64,000 nucleotides of DNA, from positions 62,001 through 126,000 of the forward strand of contig CAWIDE010000035.1 in the NCBI GenBank assembly GCA_963834715.1. Direction: 5' to 3'. Positions 62,825 through 64,000 of the stretch are shown here, piece by piece. This stretch comes from CAVSUZ01 sp963834715 (lineage in GTDB: Bacteria > Pseudomonadota > Alphaproteobacteria > Acetobacterales > Acetobacteraceae). A program made the position numbers and the translations under genes. Numbering within the stretch: position 1 is the first letter of the stretch; each line of letters opens with the position of its first letter. The notes beneath the pieces are model-generated. The model did not search any database. It was given only the letters and a program-made list of their open reading frames with translations, and had not been told where the DNA came from.

Positions 62825-64000
62825 CTAGGATTCCAGCATCCGGCGCAACAGTTCGACGTCTTCGGCAAAACTCGAATCCCGCTCCATCAGCTCGGTGACT
62901 CGGGATACGGCGTGCATAACTGTGGTGTGGTCGCGATTACCGAACTTTCGGCCGATCTCCGGCAAGCTCCGCCCCGTCAGCTGCTTGGCCAAAAACATCG
63001 CGATCTGGCGCGGCCGCGCCACGTTGCGTGCACGCCGGGCAGACGACATGTCGGTTAGGCGAATGTTATAATGTTCCGCAACTTTTTTCTGGATCTCATC
63101 GATTGTGACACGTCGGTCGTGTGCGCGCAAAATGTCGTGCAGCACTTCCTGTGTGGTTTCAAGAGTTATAGATCGGTCAAACAGCCCGGCATGAGCGATC
63201 ACGCGGTTCAGCGCTCCTTCCAGCTCGCGCACATTACTGGTGATCTTGTGCGCGAGAAATTCCAGGACCTTCCCCGGGACCGAAATACCAGCCAGTGCCG
63301 CCTTCGCCTCCAGGATGGAAATTCGCAACTCGAACGTCGTCGCATGTAGGTCGGCAACCATACCGCAATTGAGGCGTGTACGCAGCCGATCCTCTAGTCC
63401 GGACAGATCAGAAGGTGATTTATCGGCCGAAACGACGATCTGCTTGCCAGCGTCCACAAGTGCATTGAAGGTATGAAAGAATTCCTCCTGCGTGTTGTCC
63501 TTCCCCGTCAGGAATTGTAGATCGTCTATCATCAGAACATCCACGCTACGGAGTTGCTCCTTGAACTCCATTGTCGACTGATTGCGGATCGCCGCAATGA
63601 ACCGGTACATGAAACGCTCGGCCGTGAGATAGGCGACGGTGGGTCGCAAACCTGATGGACGGTTCGCGAGTTCCCACGCGATGGCCAGCATCAAATGCGT
63701 CTTGCCGAGACCGACGCCCCCGTAAAGGAATAATGGGTTGAACCCGGGGCTTGACGGTTTTTCCGCAACCCGACGAGCACAGGCGTATGCGAACTCGTTC
63801 GGCTTGCCGACGACGAACGTGCTGAAGGTGAATCGCGGGTCGAGGGATACTTCATTCCGGTCCTCATTCCGTGCGACCGGCAGGATAACGGCAGGCGTGG
63901 CAGCGATTGCAGGTGCAGGCTCGCTCAGCCGAGTTGCTGGAGCAACCCTAATCTCAATGCGTCGCACACAAGGGATTTCAGACTGCACCAGAGCGCGCAA
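62825..64000 (-). CDS. dnaA: Chromosomal replication initiator DnaA (N-terminus beyond window)
   Basis: About 391 C-terminal residues are visible. After a linker rich in Pro/Ala comes RFTFSTFVVGKPNEFAYACA, Walker A LYGGVGLGKTHLMLA and Walker B DVLMIDDLQFLTGKDNTQEE. The sensor region is ITSNVRELEGALNRVIAHAG. Domain IV has the DnaA-box signature GRSLPEIGRKFGNRDHTTVM. It opens oriC. The origin and the gene start lie to the right of 64000. The frame is open across the edge. Confidence 0.97.
   Translation of the reverse strand: MRALVQSEIPCVRRIEIRVAPATRLSEPAPAIAATPAVILPVARNEDRNEVSLDPRFTFSTFVVGKPNEFAYACARRVAEKPSSPGFNPLFLYGGVGLGKTHLMLAIAWELANRPSGLRPTVAYLTAERFMYRFIAAIRNQSTMEFKEQLRSVDVLMIDDLQFLTGKDNTQEEFFHTFNALVDAGKQIVVSADKSPSDLSGLEDRLRTRLNCGMVADLHATTFELRISILEAKAALAGISVPGKVLEFLAHKITSNVRELEGALNRVIAHAGLFDRSITLETTQEVLHDILRAHDRRVTIDEIQKKVAEHYNIRLTDMSSARRARNVARPRQIAMFLAKQLTGRSLPEIGRKFGNRDHTTVMHAVSRVTELMERDSSFAEDVELLRRMLES

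Noticed and set aside
62808..64000. Replication origin next to dnaA
   Set aside because: The region upstream of dnaA, where an origin or DnaA-box cluster might lie, is beyond the right edge; no box cluster was seen inside the window.

Overview
The window looks like chromosomal DNA of a high-GC alphaproteobacterium, most likely an acidophile-like member of the Rhodospirillales (Acetobacteraceae and relatives). This rests on the dusB-ntrB-ntrC-ntrY-ntrX order, the SdhAF4-type DUF1674 protein, the rpmH-rnpA-yidD-yidC block and dnaA. No rRNA or tRNA gene and no CRISPR array was found. The taxonomic placement is inference.

Layout. Positions 1-17.3 kb are an accessory metabolic region. It holds the N-terminus of a DUF5939 protein, an L-fuconate dehydratase, and a truncated duplicate of a sugar-binding protein. 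Next come wreckage of an IS256-type transposase and an MFS carrier, then a periplasmic solute-binding gene cut by an IS1380-family element, and a multi-PAS histidine kinase. The intact sugar ABC operon follows: binding protein, ATPase with an extra C-terminal domain, permease, an NAD(P)-binding protein and an M20 amidohydrolase. The last of these is cut by an IS1634-family element. Both insertions keep target duplications, and removing the elements on paper restores exact reading frames.

Positions 17.3-28.2 kb (minus strand) are one tightly overlapping respiratory operon: alternative complex III (actA-F) followed by a caa3-type cytochrome oxidase of the A2 (YSHP) kind. actB and actF each carry an apparent single-base frameshift. 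Positions 28.6-36.7 kb hold Ku, a peptidoglycan-binding lipoprotein, a phasin, a LysE exporter, an AI-2E-type membrane protein with a C-terminal B12-fold-like domain, and leuA with a possible attenuator leader.

Positions 36.9-44.6 kb are a graveyard of accessory genes: a restriction-enzyme remnant, a GxxExxY remnant, a hydrolase tail, and a decayed DarG-like macrodomain antitoxin. The antitoxin overlaps a DarT-like (DUF4433) toxin that is broken by an IS3-family element and two stop codons. A degenerate tandem repeat with an exact 32-bp period follows.

Positions 44.9-64 kb are core genome. They hold ftsK, small membrane proteins, a dienelactone-hydrolase-like enzyme, a YcaQ-type glycosylase, rpmH-rnpA-yidD-yidC, yggT, sdhAF4 and a two-component pair. 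The nitrogen regulators dusB-ntrBC-ntrYX end the block, converging on dnaA, which runs off the right edge. Single-base frameshifts recur in several otherwise well-conserved genes, so either assembly errors or ongoing gene decay must be considered.
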